Notes: generated by a model from the sequence alone, not told the origin. A stretch of DNA of 64,000 bases from Methanosarcina vacuolata Z-761 (GCF_000969905.1 NZ_CP009520.1:2232001-2296000); one strand, 5' to 3'. Positions 9,216 through 18,649 are shown, counted from the stretch's first letter. Numbers and translations: made by a program.

Positions 9216-9422
9216 GTGAAAACAAGAATCAAGGAATTCCGAGCCAGGCATGACCTTACTCAGGAAGCCCTTGCAAAAATGGTAGGTGTCAGGAGAGAAA
9301 CCATTGTTTTTCTTGAGAAAGGAAAATACAACCCCTCACTAAAGCTTGCATATAGGATCTCAAGGTGCCTGGACACCACAATCGACGAGTTGTTTCTTTT
9401 TGAAGATTCGGATTTCGAATGA
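9216..9422 (+). CDS. Xre-family helix-turn-helix regulator
   Basis: A 68-aa protein consisting of little more than an HTH_3 domain: [43 protein letters not shown], followed by [12 protein letters not shown]. It should bind DNA as a dimer. The frame is open from TTG 9189, overlapping the previous gene, but GTG 9216 has GGAGGGC six bases upstream and is the better start. Such small Xre proteins with a neighbouring membrane protein and an ABC transporter (9602 onward) commonly regulate that local group; this is inference from position. Confidence 0.85.
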   Translation: MKTRIKEFRARHDLTQEALAKMVGVRRETIVFLEKGKYNPSLKLAYRISRCLDTTIDELFLFEDSDFE

Positions 9423-9550
9423 GTCCTAAAAAATACCTTCGTCCTCACAGTATTTTTAGAACTTTTGTATTTTTTCATTAATTGAAGTTTATATTTTCTT
9501 TTATTTTTCTATAAATAGGTATGCCGTTTTAAAAAAAATCAAGATAAACT

Positions 9551-9559
9551 TTTAAATAA
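9551..9559 (+). promoter_or_regulatory. Possible TATA box of the ABC transporter genes
   Basis: TTTAAATAA lies about 45 bases upstream of ATG 9602 in an AT-rich gap of 180 bp after the Xre gene. This suggests the ABC genes can be transcribed separately from the regulator. Confidence 0.35.
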
Positions 9560-9601
9560 TTTAATATTATAATAAGTTTGCTAAGTTTTGCAGGAGAAAA
9601 C

Positions 9602-10342
9602 ATGGAAAATATACTTATAGCCTTTCAGAATGTCTGGAAAATTTATCAAATGGGAGAAGTCCAGGTCAATGCCCTCAGAGATGTGAACGTGGAGTTCAAA
9701 AAAGGAGAGTTCGTTGCAATAATTGGGCCCTCCGGAAGTGGAAAGTCCACGATGATGAACCTTGTTGGCTGCCTTGACACCCCTACAAAAGGTAAGATTT
9801 TCCTGAAAGGCCGGAATATAGCTCGCCTTGAAGAATCGGATCTTGCAGCCCTGAGAGGCAGAACAATTGGGTTTGTTTTCCAGCAGTACAACTTGATTCC
9901 TGCCATGACAGCTCTTGAAAATGTGCTTTTGCCCCTGGAAATCCAGGAAATTGATGACAGGGTGGCAGAAAAACGAGCAAAGAAAATGCTTTCGCTTTTA
10001 GGGCTTTCGGATAAAATTCAACATAAGCCCTCTCAACTTTCAGGTGGCCAGCAACAAAGAGTCTCGATTGCAAGAGCTCTGGCCTGTAACCCTGAAATCA
10101 TTCTTGCAGATGAGCCAACAGGAGCTCTGGACAGTGTTACCGGAAAAGAATTACTGGGAATTTTATACAGGCTCTGGAAAGAAGAAGGAAAAACAATTGT
10201 TATGGTTACTCATGACCTGCACCTTGCGAAATATGCAAGCAGGCACATCGAACTGAAGGATGGTAAAATCATCAGGGATGAAATGAATGAAGAAAAAATT
10301 GACCCAGAAACTCAACAAAGGATGCTGGAGACCGAGACCTGA
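9602..10342 (+). CDS. ABC transporter ATPase, MacB/LolD type
   Basis: A protein of about 246 residues starting at ATG 9602 with AGGAGA upstream. It has all ATPase motifs: Walker [10 protein letters not shown] (about residues 41-49), Q-loop FVFQQYN, signature LSGGQQQR, Walker [12 protein letters not shown] and switch histidine VTHD. The LolD/MacB subtype is supported by the TGALDS sequence and by the FtsX-like permease encoded downstream at 12279. It should power an efflux or extracytoplasmic mechanotransmission complex with the permease and the exported protein at 10886. Unusually, a 540-bp repeat-filled gap separates it from those partners. Confidence 0.92.
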   Translation: MENILIAFQNVWKIYQMGEVQVNALRDVNVEFKKGEFVAIIGPSGSGKSTMMNLVGCLDTPTKGKIFLKGRNIARLEESDLAALRGRTIGFVFQQYNLIPAMTALENVLLPLEIQEIDDRVAEKRAKKMLSLLGLSDKIQHKPSQLSGGQQQRVSIARALACNPEIILADEPTGALDSVTGKELLGILYRLWKEEGKTIVMVTHDLHLAKYASRHIELKDGKIIRDEMNEEKIDPETQQRMLETET

Positions 10343-10487
10343 GAGGAAAACTATGGAGCGGTTTTAGAATAGATCCAACTTATATTCAATCTAAGTTTGT
10401 ATTGCAGACTAAACTAAAGGCTAAGACTAAATTACAACTACTAAGACTAATTAAAAACATCAGGTTTAGCTATGATTGTTTCAGATT

Positions 10488-10788
10488 AAATTCAGATCAT
10501 TTCAGATTATTTGGATTATTCAGATTATTTGGATTATTCAGATTATTTGGATTATTCAGATTATTTGGATTATTCAGATTATTTGGATTACTTCAGATCA
10601 TTTGAATTATTTCAGATCATTTGAATTATTTCAGATTATTTGGATTATTCAGATTATTTGGATTACTTCAGATCATTTGAATTATTTCAGATTATTTGAA
10701 TTATTTCAGATCATTTGAATTATTTCAGATTATTTGGATTATTTCAGATTATTTGGATTATTTCAGATTATTTGGATTATTTCAGTAT
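10488..10788. repeat. 18-bp tandem array between ABC ATPase and exported protein genes
   Basis: About 16-17 units built from the 9-bp halves TTCAGATTA and TTTGGATTA (variants TTTGAATTA and TTCAGATCA) fill 300 bp. Frames through it (FRLFGL-type and IIWIIQ-type repeats) are open only because the unit length is a multiple of 3. They lack ribosome sites, so I do not call genes. The array lies 145 bp after the ATPase stop and 100 bp before the next start. Confidence 0.85.
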
Positions 10789-10885
10789 TCAAATCATACC
10801 AAACTCTATTCGGACCATGTACGCCCGATAAAACCTTTTTGGACATTTTTAGAGTTATGAAAAAAGTAAAAAATGAGGAATTGAG

Positions 10886-12244
10886 ATGGGTTTTAAACTT
10901 ACAGGTTTTATTTGCTTGCTCTTGCTTTTTTTCTTTTGCGTTCCCCCTGCCCTGGCGGAAGATACTTCAGAAGATGAGAGCACCTCCAATATTAGTTCGG
11001 GACTTGATGAAGGCTTAACTCTGGATCTGCTTAACCAGGACCCTGACCCGGTAGAACCCGGAGATGTCCTTGAAATCAGGCTTTCGATTCAGAACACGGG
11101 ATATGAGGATCTGGAGAACTGTGTTCTGGAAATCAAGCCAGAGTACCCTTTCAAGGCTCTTGCCGGCGAGACGCTTGTAAAGGATATAGGCACTCTGGGA
11201 AAACGCTATGCAGATAACCGTCAGAAGGTCGTAAAATTCAAGCTGGGGATTGAAAACAATGTCAATGAAGGCACATATCCTCTAAAAGTATACGTTTACG
11301 CAACTAAGGACGACAGCCGGCTTACTCTTACAAAAGATTTTGATATTGAAATTGATAGCGAATCAAACGCTGAAATAGAATATATCAGTGTCGAAAAAAT
11401 GGTGCCAGGGCAGAAAACCAATCTTGTTTTCGGCATAAAAAATGTGGGAAATTCTCCTCTGAAGAATGCGATGTTTTCCTGGGACTGTACTAATGATGTG
11501 ATCCTGCCTGTCGGAGCAAGCAATGTTAAGCACATTAACTTGATTGACATCGGAGACACTGAGAATGTCAGCTTTCAGGTCCTGACAAACGTCAATACAA
11601 AGCCGGGACTTTATAAGCTGGACATGGTGCTCACCTATGATGATGTCGAAGAACTTCAGACTATAACGGAAGCGGGCACTGTAGAAAACCAGAAGCGAAA
11701 AGAGATCACAAGCAAGGCAGGAGTCTATGTAGGAGGCACCACTGATTTCGATATCGCATTTATGGAAAGAAGTCCGACAGGAGCTTATACTTTTACGGTT
11801 TCGAACATCGGAAACAACGCGGCAAACTCAGTCAAGATTTCTGTCCCCTCACAGGCAAACTGGACTGTTACGGGTGGTAGCAGTAACTCAGTAGTTCTTG
11901 GGAACCTTCAAAAAGGAGACAATACAATTGCCGATTTCGACCTGAAGCCGGTAGCAATGAATAAAGAACTTCCTATTAAATTTGAAATTAGCTATACCTC
12001 AAATGACGGAATAAGGCAGACTTTGGAAAAAGAGCTCCCTCTTTATTCTTCGTCTTTTACCCCATCAGCCGAGTCCGATGAATCGGAAGGGGGTAATTCT
12101 AGCTCACTGATGTATATCGGATTACTTATACTCGTCTGTGTAGCGGGCGCTGTCATCTACAAAAAACGTCAAAAGAAGATCCAAATGAAGAACGCACAGG
12201 AAGATGAGCTTAACAAAATAAAGTTCGATGACCCGGACAAGTAA
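10886..12244 (+). CDS. Exported, membrane-anchored CARDB/S-layer-like protein of an ABC system
   Basis: A 452-aa protein. The N-terminal signal peptide (FICLLLLFFFCVPPALAE, cleavage near residue 25) is followed by three or more Ig-like beta domains of the CARDB type (PVEPGDVLEIRLSIQNTGYEDLENC near 55-79, GQKTNLVFGIKNVGNSPLKN near 175-195, GAYTFTVSNIGNNAANSVKI near 300-320). A C-terminal transmembrane helix (SLMYIGLLILVCVAGAVIY) ends in a basic tail. It thus faces outward, anchored at its C-terminus. Similar proteins accompany MacB-type transporters in archaea and may act as the extracellular adaptor. GAGGAATTGAG precedes the ATG. Its stop overlaps the open frame of the permease gene. Confidence 0.8.
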   Translation: MGFKLTGFICLLLLFFFCVPPALAEDTSEDESTSNISSGLDEGLTLDLLNQDPDPVEPGDVLEIRLSIQNTGYEDLENCVLEIKPEYPFKALAGETLVKDIGTLGKRYADNRQKVVKFKLGIENNVNEGTYPLKVYVYATKDDSRLTLTKDFDIEIDSESNAEIEYISVEKMVPGQKTNLVFGIKNVGNSPLKNAMFSWDCTNDVILPVGASNVKHINLIDIGDTENVSFQVLTNVNTKPGLYKLDMVLTYDDVEELQTITEAGTVENQKRKEITSKAGVYVGGTTDFDIAFMERSPTGAYTFTVSNIGNNAANSVKISVPSQANWTVTGGSSNSVVLGNLQKGDNTIADFDLKPVAMNKELPIKFEISYTSNDGIRQTLEKELPLYSSSFTPSAESDESEGGNSSSLMYIGLLILVCVAGAVIYKKRQKKIQMKNAQEDELNKIKFDDPDK

Positions 12245-12278
12245 ATCAAAAGAACGCGGAAAATGGAGTCTGTGTTCC

Positions 12279-13694
12279 ATGAAACCGGGAAAAATTTTAA
12301 AAATTGCCTTTAGTATGGTCAAAGCCAATAAGCTGAGGAGCTGGCTGACTATAATAGGGATAATAATAGGCATTGCCTCGGTAATGGCGATTGTCACTAC
12401 TGGGGAATATTTTGAGAAAGAGGTAACTGAAACTCTGGAAGGCTTCGGTGGTGATATCATCACAATCGTAGCCTCAACTCCCTTCCAGGTAAACGATGAA
12501 GAATCTGTAGTAGTTGACTCGGAAAATACGGAAGGAAGTTCAGAAGTTTCTGAAGATAGCCTGGAGACAACTGTAGAGACCGAAGAGAACGGAGAAAGTG
12601 AAGAGGAAACTCAGATCAATACATCTGATACTGTCGATTTTGAACAGATGACGGAACCTCAACTTACAAATATGGATATACTTACCCTGCGCCGCATTCC
12701 GGCTATCGAATATATCAACGTTAATGTTGAAAAAAGCGCAGAAATGAAGATAGGAGCCGAGAGTACCGATGTCTGGGTGACAGGCGTGGACCCAGCTGTC
12801 TGGCCTAAAATCTCAAAAAAGGATGTAGAGAAGGGCCGAATGCTGGAAACCGGAGATAGGAACGTTGTGGTTCTTTCAAATGAGCTAGCAAAGAAAACTT
12901 TCGAGAGGGAAATCAGGATTAACGAGATAGTTCTATTGAATGGCAAATCGTACAGAGTAGTTGGGATTCTGGCAACAGGTAGTGGGATTCTTGGAGGTCT
13001 TTCAGGACTTTTCGGGAGTAGTATATATATGCCTTACCAGGATGCATATTCCCTTTCCAGCAACGAAGACCTTTCTGAGACCGAAACGGATGACTACAGC
13101 ACAGATGACTACAGCACAGATGTTTACAGCACAATAGAAGTTAAACTCAAAAAAGATGCAGATTATGAAGTAGCCATTAAAGATATCGAGCGCAGCCTAA
13201 GGCTCTCGAGAAGAGTTACTGAAGATACCCAGGACTTCTATGTGAATTCTCAAAAAGAAGCAATTGATAGCACAAGAAAGATGATTAACGGCCTTACCGC
13301 CTTCCTGGCGTTCATTGCAGGTATTTCTCTCCTTGTAGGCTCTACAGGAATTGCGAATACAATGTTTACGTCTGTCCTTGAGAAAACTAAAGAGATCGGG
13401 ATCATGAAAGCCATAGGAGCAAAAAACCAAGATATAATGCTGATCTTTCTTTGCAATTCTGCAATGATTAGCCTTGTAGGCGGAATCATAGGTATTCTCC
13501 TCGGCACAGTTGCAGTGCAGGCGGTCCTTTTCTTCATCTCTATAAAAATGAATGCTCCCTTCGAATTCGCCCTCAGCTTTAAAGCTACCTTTATTTCGAC
13601 CTTAGTTTCCATAGTTGTGGGTCTGATTGCAGGTCTCGTGCCTGCAAAGAATGCATCGGAACTGAAACCAGTGGATGCACTGAGATATGAATGA
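12279..13694 (+). CDS. MacB/FtsX-type ABC transporter permease
   Basis: About 471 residues with one N-terminal transmembrane helix (LTIIGIIIGIASVMAIVTT, residues about 24-42), a large extracytoplasmic MacB_PCD domain, and three C-terminal helices from about 345 to the end (EKTKEIGIMKAIGAKNQDI is the conserved cytoplasmic FtsX loop). The periplasmic-type domain contains an acidic low-complexity insertion at about 75-130. The frame is open from ATG 12228, overlapping the previous gene by 17 bp, but ATG 12279 has GGAG upstream and gives the typical KILKIAFSMVKANKLRSW beginning. It works with the ATPase at 9602. The stop codon lies in the first unit of a 14-bp tandem array. Confidence 0.88.
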   Translation: MKPGKILKIAFSMVKANKLRSWLTIIGIIIGIASVMAIVTTGEYFEKEVTETLEGFGGDIITIVASTPFQVNDEESVVVDSENTEGSSEVSEDSLETTVETEENGESEEETQINTSDTVDFEQMTEPQLTNMDILTLRRIPAIEYINVNVEKSAEMKIGAESTDVWVTGVDPAVWPKISKKDVEKGRMLETGDRNVVVLSNELAKKTFEREIRINEIVLLNGKSYRVVGILATGSGILGGLSGLFGSSIYMPYQDAYSLSSNEDLSETETDDYSTDDYSTDVYSTIEVKLKKDADYEVAIKDIERSLRLSRRVTEDTQDFYVNSQKEAIDSTRKMINGLTAFLAFIAGISLLVGSTGIANTMFTSVLEKTKEIGIMKAIGAKNQDIMLIFLCNSAMISLVGGIIGILLGTVAVQAVLFFISIKMNAPFEFALSFKATFISTLVSIVVGLIAGLVPAKNASELKPVDALRYE

Positions 13695-13911
13695 ACAGTT
13701 TGGAATGAACAGTTTGGAATGAACAGTTTGGAATGAACAGTTTGGAATGAACAGTTTGGAATGAACAGTTTGGAATGAACAGTTTGGAATGAACAGTTTG
13801 GAATGAACAGTTTGGAATGAACAGTTTGGAATGAACAGTTTGGAATGAACAGTTTGGAATGAACAGTTTGGAATGAACAGTTTGGAATGAACAGTTTGGA
13901 ATGAACAGTTT
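13692..13911. repeat. 14-bp tandem array starting at the permease stop codon
   Basis: About 16 head-to-tail copies of TGAACAGTTTGGAA, nearly all identical. The first TGA is the permease stop codon. The near-perfect identity implies recent expansion or active homogenisation. Confidence 0.95.
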
Positions 13912-13933
13912 AAAAGAAGAATGTCTTACTAGA

Positions 13934-13955
13934 GATTATTTCACCTGAAATAATC
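13934..13955. promoter_or_regulatory. Perfect 10-bp inverted repeat
   Basis: GATTATTTCA-CC-TGAAATAATC is a perfect palindrome with a 2-base centre, just after the 14-bp array and 150 bp before the PsiE-like gene. A 2-base loop makes an RNA hairpin less likely than a dimeric operator, but neither is proven. Confidence 0.4.
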
Positions 13956-14105
13956 GTCTTAGAAAGTAACAGAGAAATAGAAAAAGGAATAGAAAAAGAG
14001 GTGATTATAAGTCAAAAACTATATTTCTTGAATAAATATGAAGAATTATATGAAAAACTATATATATGGCCTAAAATATGAGAAGCAGTGGATATAGGAG
14101 ATAAA

Positions 14106-14615
14106 ATGGATAGTATTAAACTATTTAAAAAGGTCACTGATAGTATCAGTATAATCTTTCTTTATATACTACTGCTGGCTTTAATTATGGGAATGGTAAA
14201 GACCTTGCTGGATATCCGTCTCATTATTTTTGAGTCTCTCGAAAGCGGATTCAGTCACATGGTAACAAGTGTATTGACGGTTTTTATTGTGATTGACCTT
14301 TTCAAAGCTTTTGTTGATTACCAGGAGAACGACAGGATCAGGCTTACGGATATCACAGATGCCACAATATTTATAGTCCTGCGTGAAATTGCAGTCGGAC
14401 TCTATTCACAGGAATTCGGATATGAATTTATTTTAAGTCTGGCGGCTTTATTGTTTGTACTCAGTATAATGAGGGTGCTTGCTATCAAATATTCCCCCGC
14501 AAAATCCCGGGCTCCTGGAGCTGATACAACTAATGTACAGAGTGAAGGGCAAACTGCAAAACAGAGTGTTAGTGCCATCTTAGATAAATGCAAAGCTGCC
14601 TCTGAGAGCAATTAA
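14106..14615 (+). CDS. PsiE-like small membrane protein
   Basis: About 169 residues with four predicted transmembrane helices (residues about 15-38, 52-73, 88-106 and 112-128) and a soluble C-terminal tail. The pattern of ESGFSHMVTSVLTVFIVIDLFKAFVDY followed by RLTDITDATIFIVLREIAVGLY matches the PsiE (phosphate-starvation-inducible E) family, whose biochemical role is unknown. The frame is open from GTG 14088, but ATG 14106 has AGGAG at 14096-14100 and is the likely start. Monocistronic. Confidence 0.75.
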   Translation: MDSIKLFKKVTDSISIIFLYILLLALIMGMVKTLLDIRLIIFESLESGFSHMVTSVLTVFIVIDLFKAFVDYQENDRIRLTDITDATIFIVLREIAVGLYSQEFGYEFILSLAALLFVLSIMRVLAIKYSPAKSRAPGADTTNVQSEGQTAKQSVSAILDKCKAASESN

Positions 14616-15144
14616 TTTCTTTTTTAAAGCGTTTGAGCAGTCTCGCCTCTGCTGTGTTATATTCTGCCTCTAGAAGACAGAATAAAATATTTTTTCTTTT
14701 TGATCACGACTCTGGTCCAAAATCTAGTGATTTTTGTATTTTTCGATTGAAATCATGAACTTGCAGGAAGAATTCGTTCTTCAATCAAACTCAATATTTG
14801 ATATCGAAAGACTTCCATCGAGAGGACGTATTTAATGGATTATAACCAATTATAAAATCTAGTGATTTTCAATTTCACGTTTATCACTGGATTTTGGTAC
14901 TGAGTCTTGATCACACATGTAAGGATAAATTTAGAATAAATTTTGGCTACGAAGATTAAGTAAAATTAGTAAAGTTAGTAAAGCTGGAAAACTAGAAAGC
15001 TGGAAAACTAGAAAGCCAGAAGGTTAGAAAGGTAGTAAAGGCTAGTAAAGCTGGAAAGTTAGTAAAGCTGGAAAGTTAGAAAGGTAGTAAAGGCTAATCC
15101 TGAAATAAAAAGTTTTAAACTATTCTTGAGTATGAGATGTTTAA
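14616..15144. other. Intergenic region with short repeats
   Basis: A 529-bp gap. AAAATCTAGTGATTTT occurs twice (about 14715-14732 and 14854-14869); it is itself a near-palindrome and so could be a protein-binding site. From about 14955 to 15095 there is a degenerate array of GTAAAG/CTGGAAA/CTAGAAAG words of roughly 10-12 bp. TAAATGTTTAAA-type AT sequence precedes the next start. No gene seen. Confidence 0.5.
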
Positions 15145-15909
15145 ATGAAAGAGAGTGCTCAAAATCTCAATACCGAAAAAAAAGGGCTGAAGCCTGTTAT
15201 CAGGAAAATATACGATTGTCTCCTTGGCTCCTATGGCCCTCAGGGTTGGTGGCCTTTAACCGAACTTCGTGAATCCGGTGGGACAAATCCCACAAAAACC
15301 GGCTCTATCCAGGGGTATCACCCCGCAGATTACACCTATCCACAAACCAGAAACCAGCAGTTTGAGATTATCTGTGGAGCTCTGCTTACGCAGAACACGA
15401 GCTGGATACAGGTTGAAAAGGCTCTTCTGAACCTTAAAGATATCCTTAGCCTTAAGCAGACACACTCCTTTTCTCCAGAAGTAATTCTTTCCCTTGACCC
15501 GGAAGTCCTGAAAGAAGCTATCAGGCCGGCAGGTTATTACAACCAGAAAGCAGTGCGCCTGAAAAATCTTGCCTTCTGGTTTTTGGAACTTGAAGATCGA
15601 ATTCCTGCACGTAAAGAGCTTCTTTCTTTAAAAGGCGTGGGTCCTGAAACTGCAGATTCTATTCTGCTCTATGCCTTCAAACAGCCTTCTTTTGTTGTTG
15701 ATGCTTATACTAAAAGAATAGTGACAAACCTGGGTCTTGTTGACGAAAAGGCGGGCTACAATGAAATCAAAGCCCTGTTTGAAGAAAATTTGCTTGAAGA
15801 CCTGGCTGTTTACCAGGAATATCATGCACTGCTTGTGGAGCATGCAAAGAGATATTATCAGAAAAAAAGCATTTGGACTAATGATGAGATACTAAAGTGT
15901 ATATTGTAA
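15145..15909 (+). CDS. HhH-GPD DNA glycosylase related to endonuclease III / MagIII
   Basis: A 254-aa helix-hairpin-helix base-excision protein. GPQGWWP near residue 31 and [15 protein letters not shown] near 73-87 are typical of the MagIII-like branch. The HhH motif is [20 protein letters not shown] near 155-173 and the catalytic aspartate is in [10 protein letters not shown] near 178-187. The C-terminal four-cysteine iron-sulfur loop of classical endonuclease III is absent, as in MagIII 3-methyladenine glycosylases. It likely removes alkylated or otherwise damaged bases. It has no lysine in the position used by bifunctional Nth that I can assign with certainty. ATG 15145 lacks a strong Shine-Dalgarno. 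Confidence 0.82.
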   Translation: MKESAQNLNTEKKGLKPVIRKIYDCLLGSYGPQGWWPLTELRESGGTNPTKTGSIQGYHPADYTYPQTRNQQFEIICGALLTQNTSWIQVEKALLNLKDILSLKQTHSFSPEVILSLDPEVLKEAIRPAGYYNQKAVRLKNLAFWFLELEDRIPARKELLSLKGVGPETADSILLYAFKQPSFVVDAYTKRIVTNLGLVDEKAGYNEIKALFEENLLEDLAVYQEYHALLVEHAKRYYQKKSIWTNDEILKCIL

Positions 15910-16256
15910 CATTCAATATATTTTTAGTGAGACTTCAGAATATAATGCCCATCACTAGCTTTTTTAATAATTTGAGTATATCTTAGAGGAATCAGCAAGT
16001 AAGTGAGAAGCCATTTATAGTGTCGTGGCGCCTTATTTATGGTGCATAGTATTTTGACATTTTTTCGTCAGCAATCTTTCTGTCCATTTTTAACAAAGTC
16101 TCGGAGGTATTGCTCCTAATTATCTTTATCCACAGTATTCCAGAGTTTACAGTACTTATTTATTTGAGCCATTATATCATTTTTGAAGTTTGGACAAAAA
16201 TAATATTAAATTAATTAATACCAATACAGATAAGAAATGTGTATAAAGGAAGAAAT
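15910..16256. other. Intergenic region, nothing recognised
   Basis: About 350 bp of AT-rich sequence between the glycosylase and the HD-domain gene. TAATATTAAATTAATTAATA at 16200-16219 may be the promoter of the HD gene. The repeated GAAATGTGTATAAAGG (16234-16249 and 16252-16267) duplicates the start region. Confidence 0.35.
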
Positions 16257-16964
16257 GTGTATAAAGGGGGTTTTAATTCGAATTCGGCCAATAAACCTTC
16301 AAGAAGTAATCAGCTAGAGGAAGGTTCAAGCGCAAGGCTATCAGTAGATAAAAAACCTGGGAAAGCCCTTCGTCCCGAGCCTTTGCCTCTGGAAGATCTC
16401 TACTACATTTATGAAATTGAACGTAGCCATGCCAATAACGTGGCCAGAAACGCCCTAGAACTCTTTGACATTCTTAATTCAATACACAGACTGAACCCCG
16501 AAATGAGGAACCTGGTAGAAATCGCTGCTCTCGTTCACGATGCCGGCGTGACAGCAGATCTTGAAAACCATCACAAAGCAGGAAGGAACATTTTACTCCT
16601 TCACCCGCCTTTAGAAGTGCCCGAAAGACTCAGGCCTGTTGTTGCCTGGACTGCTTTCCTGCATAAAAAGAGTGTAGGTAAAGAGAAAGTTGAGAAACTT
16701 AAAGGAAAGGACTTCGGGAAAATGCCTGAGGATCTTCAGAACCTCACCCTTAAAGTAGCTGCCCTTGTCCGGCTTGCCGACGCCCTTGATTATAGCAGGA
16801 TGGAAAGCAGGTTTGGAAAAGTTACCTTCGGGAAGCAAAGTATCAGATTCGAGATCGAAGGGCAAGGAGCTGTAATTGATGCAGAAAGAATGGCAAAGAA
16901 AGGCGATCTATGGCATCTTCTCTACAATACCCGGCTTGAGTTCAGGCCTGTACCGAAGAAGTAA
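16257..16964 (+). CDS. HD-domain protein related to the exopolyphosphatase C-terminal domain
   Basis: About 235 residues. After a low-complexity N-terminus of about 50 residues comes an HD fold: SHANNVARNALELFD, AALVHDAGV (the HD pair) and NHHKAGRNILL, then LADALDYSRM. This order is that of the HD domain seen at the C-terminus of Ppx/GppA-type proteins and in stand-alone archaeal relatives. A metal-dependent phosphohydrolase activity on a nucleotide or polyphosphate is likely but unproven. Two GTG codons (16239, 16257) occur within a duplicated 18-bp segment; GTG 16257 has AAGGAAG upstream and is chosen. It precedes a phosphoglycerate-mutase-like gene by 120 bp. Confidence 0.75.
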   Translation: MYKGGFNSNSANKPSRSNQLEEGSSARLSVDKKPGKALRPEPLPLEDLYYIYEIERSHANNVARNALELFDILNSIHRLNPEMRNLVEIAALVHDAGVTADLENHHKAGRNILLLHPPLEVPERLRPVVAWTAFLHKKSVGKEKVEKLKGKDFGKMPEDLQNLTLKVAALVRLADALDYSRMESRFGKVTFGKQSIRFEIEGQGAVIDAERMAKKGDLWHLLYNTRLEFRPVPKK

Positions 16965-16974
16965 TAAACCATAG

Positions 16975-17055
16975 TGTTTACTGGTTTCTGACTATATTTA
17001 CTGGCTTCTAGCCTTACTTACTGGCTTCTAGCTTTGCTTACTGGCTCCTGGCTAT
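16975..17055. repeat. About 20-bp tandem repeat after the HD gene
   Basis: Three to four imperfect units of TTACTGGCTTCTAGCTTTGC fill most of the 120-bp gap between the HD gene and the phosphatase gene. They begin about 12 bp after the HD stop. Confidence 0.75.
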
Positions 17056-17084
17056 AGAAACTGATTATATGGAGTATCGTTTTA

Positions 17085-17801
17085 ATGGGTCATCTTATAC
17101 TTGTCAGGCATGGAGAACCTGGCTTAAAGCCCGAGGAAAGGCTTGCCGGCTGGGTGGATATTTCTCTCAGCAGGAAAGGGATCGAAGAGGCTCTTCAATG
17201 TGCAGCAGAGCTTGAAAAGTTCGAACTGGACCTTGCTTTTGCCTCAAACCTTGTGCGGACGCAGGAAACACTTTTCTTAATATTGTCCGGGCAGAAGAAA
17301 ACAGGGGTTGTTGTCCATGAGATAACAGGAAATGAAGAAAATCCAGGGAAAATGGCCTGGTACTCGTATCCTGAAAAGCTCGGTAAAAACCTTATTCCGA
17401 TTTATTTCACGCCTTCTTTAAACGAGCGCTACTACGGGAAGCTCCAGGGCAGGAAAAAACAGAAAATAGAAGAAAAATACGGAGCCAAAAAACTTGCCTC
17501 ATGGCGGTGGAACTTTCAGCCAGGCCCACCTGAAGGAGAAAGCCTCAAAGTCGTGTACGAACGTGCAGTGCCTTATTTCAAGGAGAAAATCCTGCCTGCC
17601 GTAAAGGCAGGGAAAAATGTGCTGGTCTGTGCCCACCAGGGCAGTCTGAGAGCTCTGGTAAAATATATAGAAGGGATTTCCGATGAGGATATCAGGGAAA
17701 TCAGGTTTTCCACAGGCGAACTTGCGATATATCAGTATTCTGAGGGCAAGCTAACACGGGAAAACTCTGAGATGAGCCCTGAAACTAAAAAGAACCTCTA
17801 A
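17085..17801 (+). CDS. Histidine phosphatase (phosphoglycerate-mutase-like)
   Basis: A 238-aa member of the histidine phosphatase superfamily. LVRHGEPG at residues 6-13 carries the phospho-accepting histidine, ASNLVRTQET supplies an arginine, NERYYGKLQG carries the acid, and VCAHQGSLRALVKY the second histidine. The ERYYG.LQG and C-terminal pattern resembles cofactor-dependent phosphoglycerate mutase (GpmA), though a 2,3-bisphosphoglycerate-dependent mutase role in glycolysis is not proven, and broad phosphatases share these motifs. ATG 17085 has GGAG upstream (about 14 bases). A 12-bp repeat follows the stop. Confidence 0.82.
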   Translation: MGHLILVRHGEPGLKPEERLAGWVDISLSRKGIEEALQCAAELEKFELDLAFASNLVRTQETLFLILSGQKKTGVVVHEITGNEENPGKMAWYSYPEKLGKNLIPIYFTPSLNERYYGKLQGRKKQKIEEKYGAKKLASWRWNFQPGPPEGESLKVVYERAVPYFKEKILPAVKAGKNVLVCAHQGSLRALVKYIEGISDEDIREIRFSTGELAIYQYSEGKLTRENSEMSPETKKNL

Positions 17802-17819
17802 GTTCTTTCTTAAATTCCT

Positions 17820-17880
17820 TTTTTAGATATTTTTTAGATCTTTTTTAGATCTTTTTTAGATCTTTTTTAGATCTTTTTTC
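17820..17880. repeat. 12-bp T-rich tandem repeat after the histidine phosphatase gene
   Basis: About five units of TTTTTTAGATC(T). It begins about 20 bp after the stop and contains repeated runs of six to seven T. It could therefore serve as a transcription terminator for this gene, and on the other strand for the convergent SagB gene. Confidence 0.75.
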
Positions 17881-17988
17881 TCCTGTTTTCTTTCCCACTT
17901 TTCTGGTTTCGCAGTTTTACATATTATGGTACTGGAAAGGAGTTTGATCGTAAATGACTCTTCGAATGGTTCTGGCGCCGGAAAAGGT

Positions 17989-18612
17989 TCACATGTAACC
18001 CAGAGGCAGAATATAGAGAGGATCTTCGTTTGCTGGCAGTTTAAGCACTTTTCTTACCTCTTCGTCCTCAAAAGCTCCTACTGTACAGGTTCCTATCCCG
18101 AGTTCCACTCCCAGGATACATACGTTCTGTGCAGCGTGCCCTGCTTCCATATGAGCATAACGAATGCCTCGACTGCCGTATTTGCCTGTTATCCTTGGAT
18201 AAACCGCGGAGATTACAAATGAAACGGGAGCATTTCTTATCATGGGCTGTAAGAGAGCAGCTTTTGAAAGTTTCTCCCTCATATCACCGTCAATTTCCCG
18301 GACAAGAGTATGGCCTTCGGGAATGTATCTGTAAACCCCAGGTTCAAGCTTTCCATCTTCTCCGGTAACTACATGAATTTCAAGAGGATAAAGCGCACCC
18401 GCTGATGGTGAAGTCCTTAAACCGCCATTAGAACTTATACCCTGCGCAGCCCAGAGCAAGCGAGAAATAACGGACTCGGAGAGTTCCCTGTCTTTATATC
18501 TTCTTACAGACCTTCGTTTTGCAATGAGTTCCTCGATATGGCTTCTATCCGCAGCTTCTGGCTCAGGCAGTTTGACTTTCATTGGCAGGTCTGTAAGACC
18601 CTGATTTCCCAT
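17989..18612 (-). CDS. SagB-type nitroreductase-family oxidoreductase
   Basis: About 207 residues from ATG 18612 (GGGGGA upstream; a first ATG at 18627 lacks a site). The sequence IEELIAKRRSVRRYKDREL, then SAGALYPLEIHVV, then EAGHAAQNVCILGVELGIGTCTVGAFEDEEVRKVLKL, is the FMN-binding nitroreductase fold of the SagB/ThcOx class. Such enzymes use FMN and often oxidise thiazolines or oxazolines of modified peptides. Stand-alone archaeal members without a cyclodehydratase partner have unknown substrates, and none is encoded here. It is convergent with the phosphatase gene. Confidence 0.85.
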   Translation of the reverse strand: MGNQGLTDLPMKVKLPEPEAADRSHIEELIAKRRSVRRYKDRELSESVISRLLWAAQGISSNGGLRTSPSAGALYPLEIHVVTGEDGKLEPGVYRYIPEGHTLVREIDGDMREKLSKAALLQPMIRNAPVSFVISAVYPRITGKYGSRGIRYAHMEAGHAAQNVCILGVELGIGTCTVGAFEDEEVRKVLKLPANEDPLYILPLGYM

Positions 18613-18649
18613 ACTTATTTCCCCCATACTTTTGGTACAACATTTTTAT

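Noticed and set aside
10402-10718. Open frames encoding FRLFGL- and IIWIIQ-type repeats
   Set aside because: They exist because the 18-bp repeat is a multiple of 3; there is no ribosome site and no non-repeat domain.
12228-12278. Upstream start of the FtsX permease overlapping the previous gene
   Set aside because: The extra 17 residues are hydrophilic and atypical; ATG 12279 has a ribosome site and gives the usual N-terminus.
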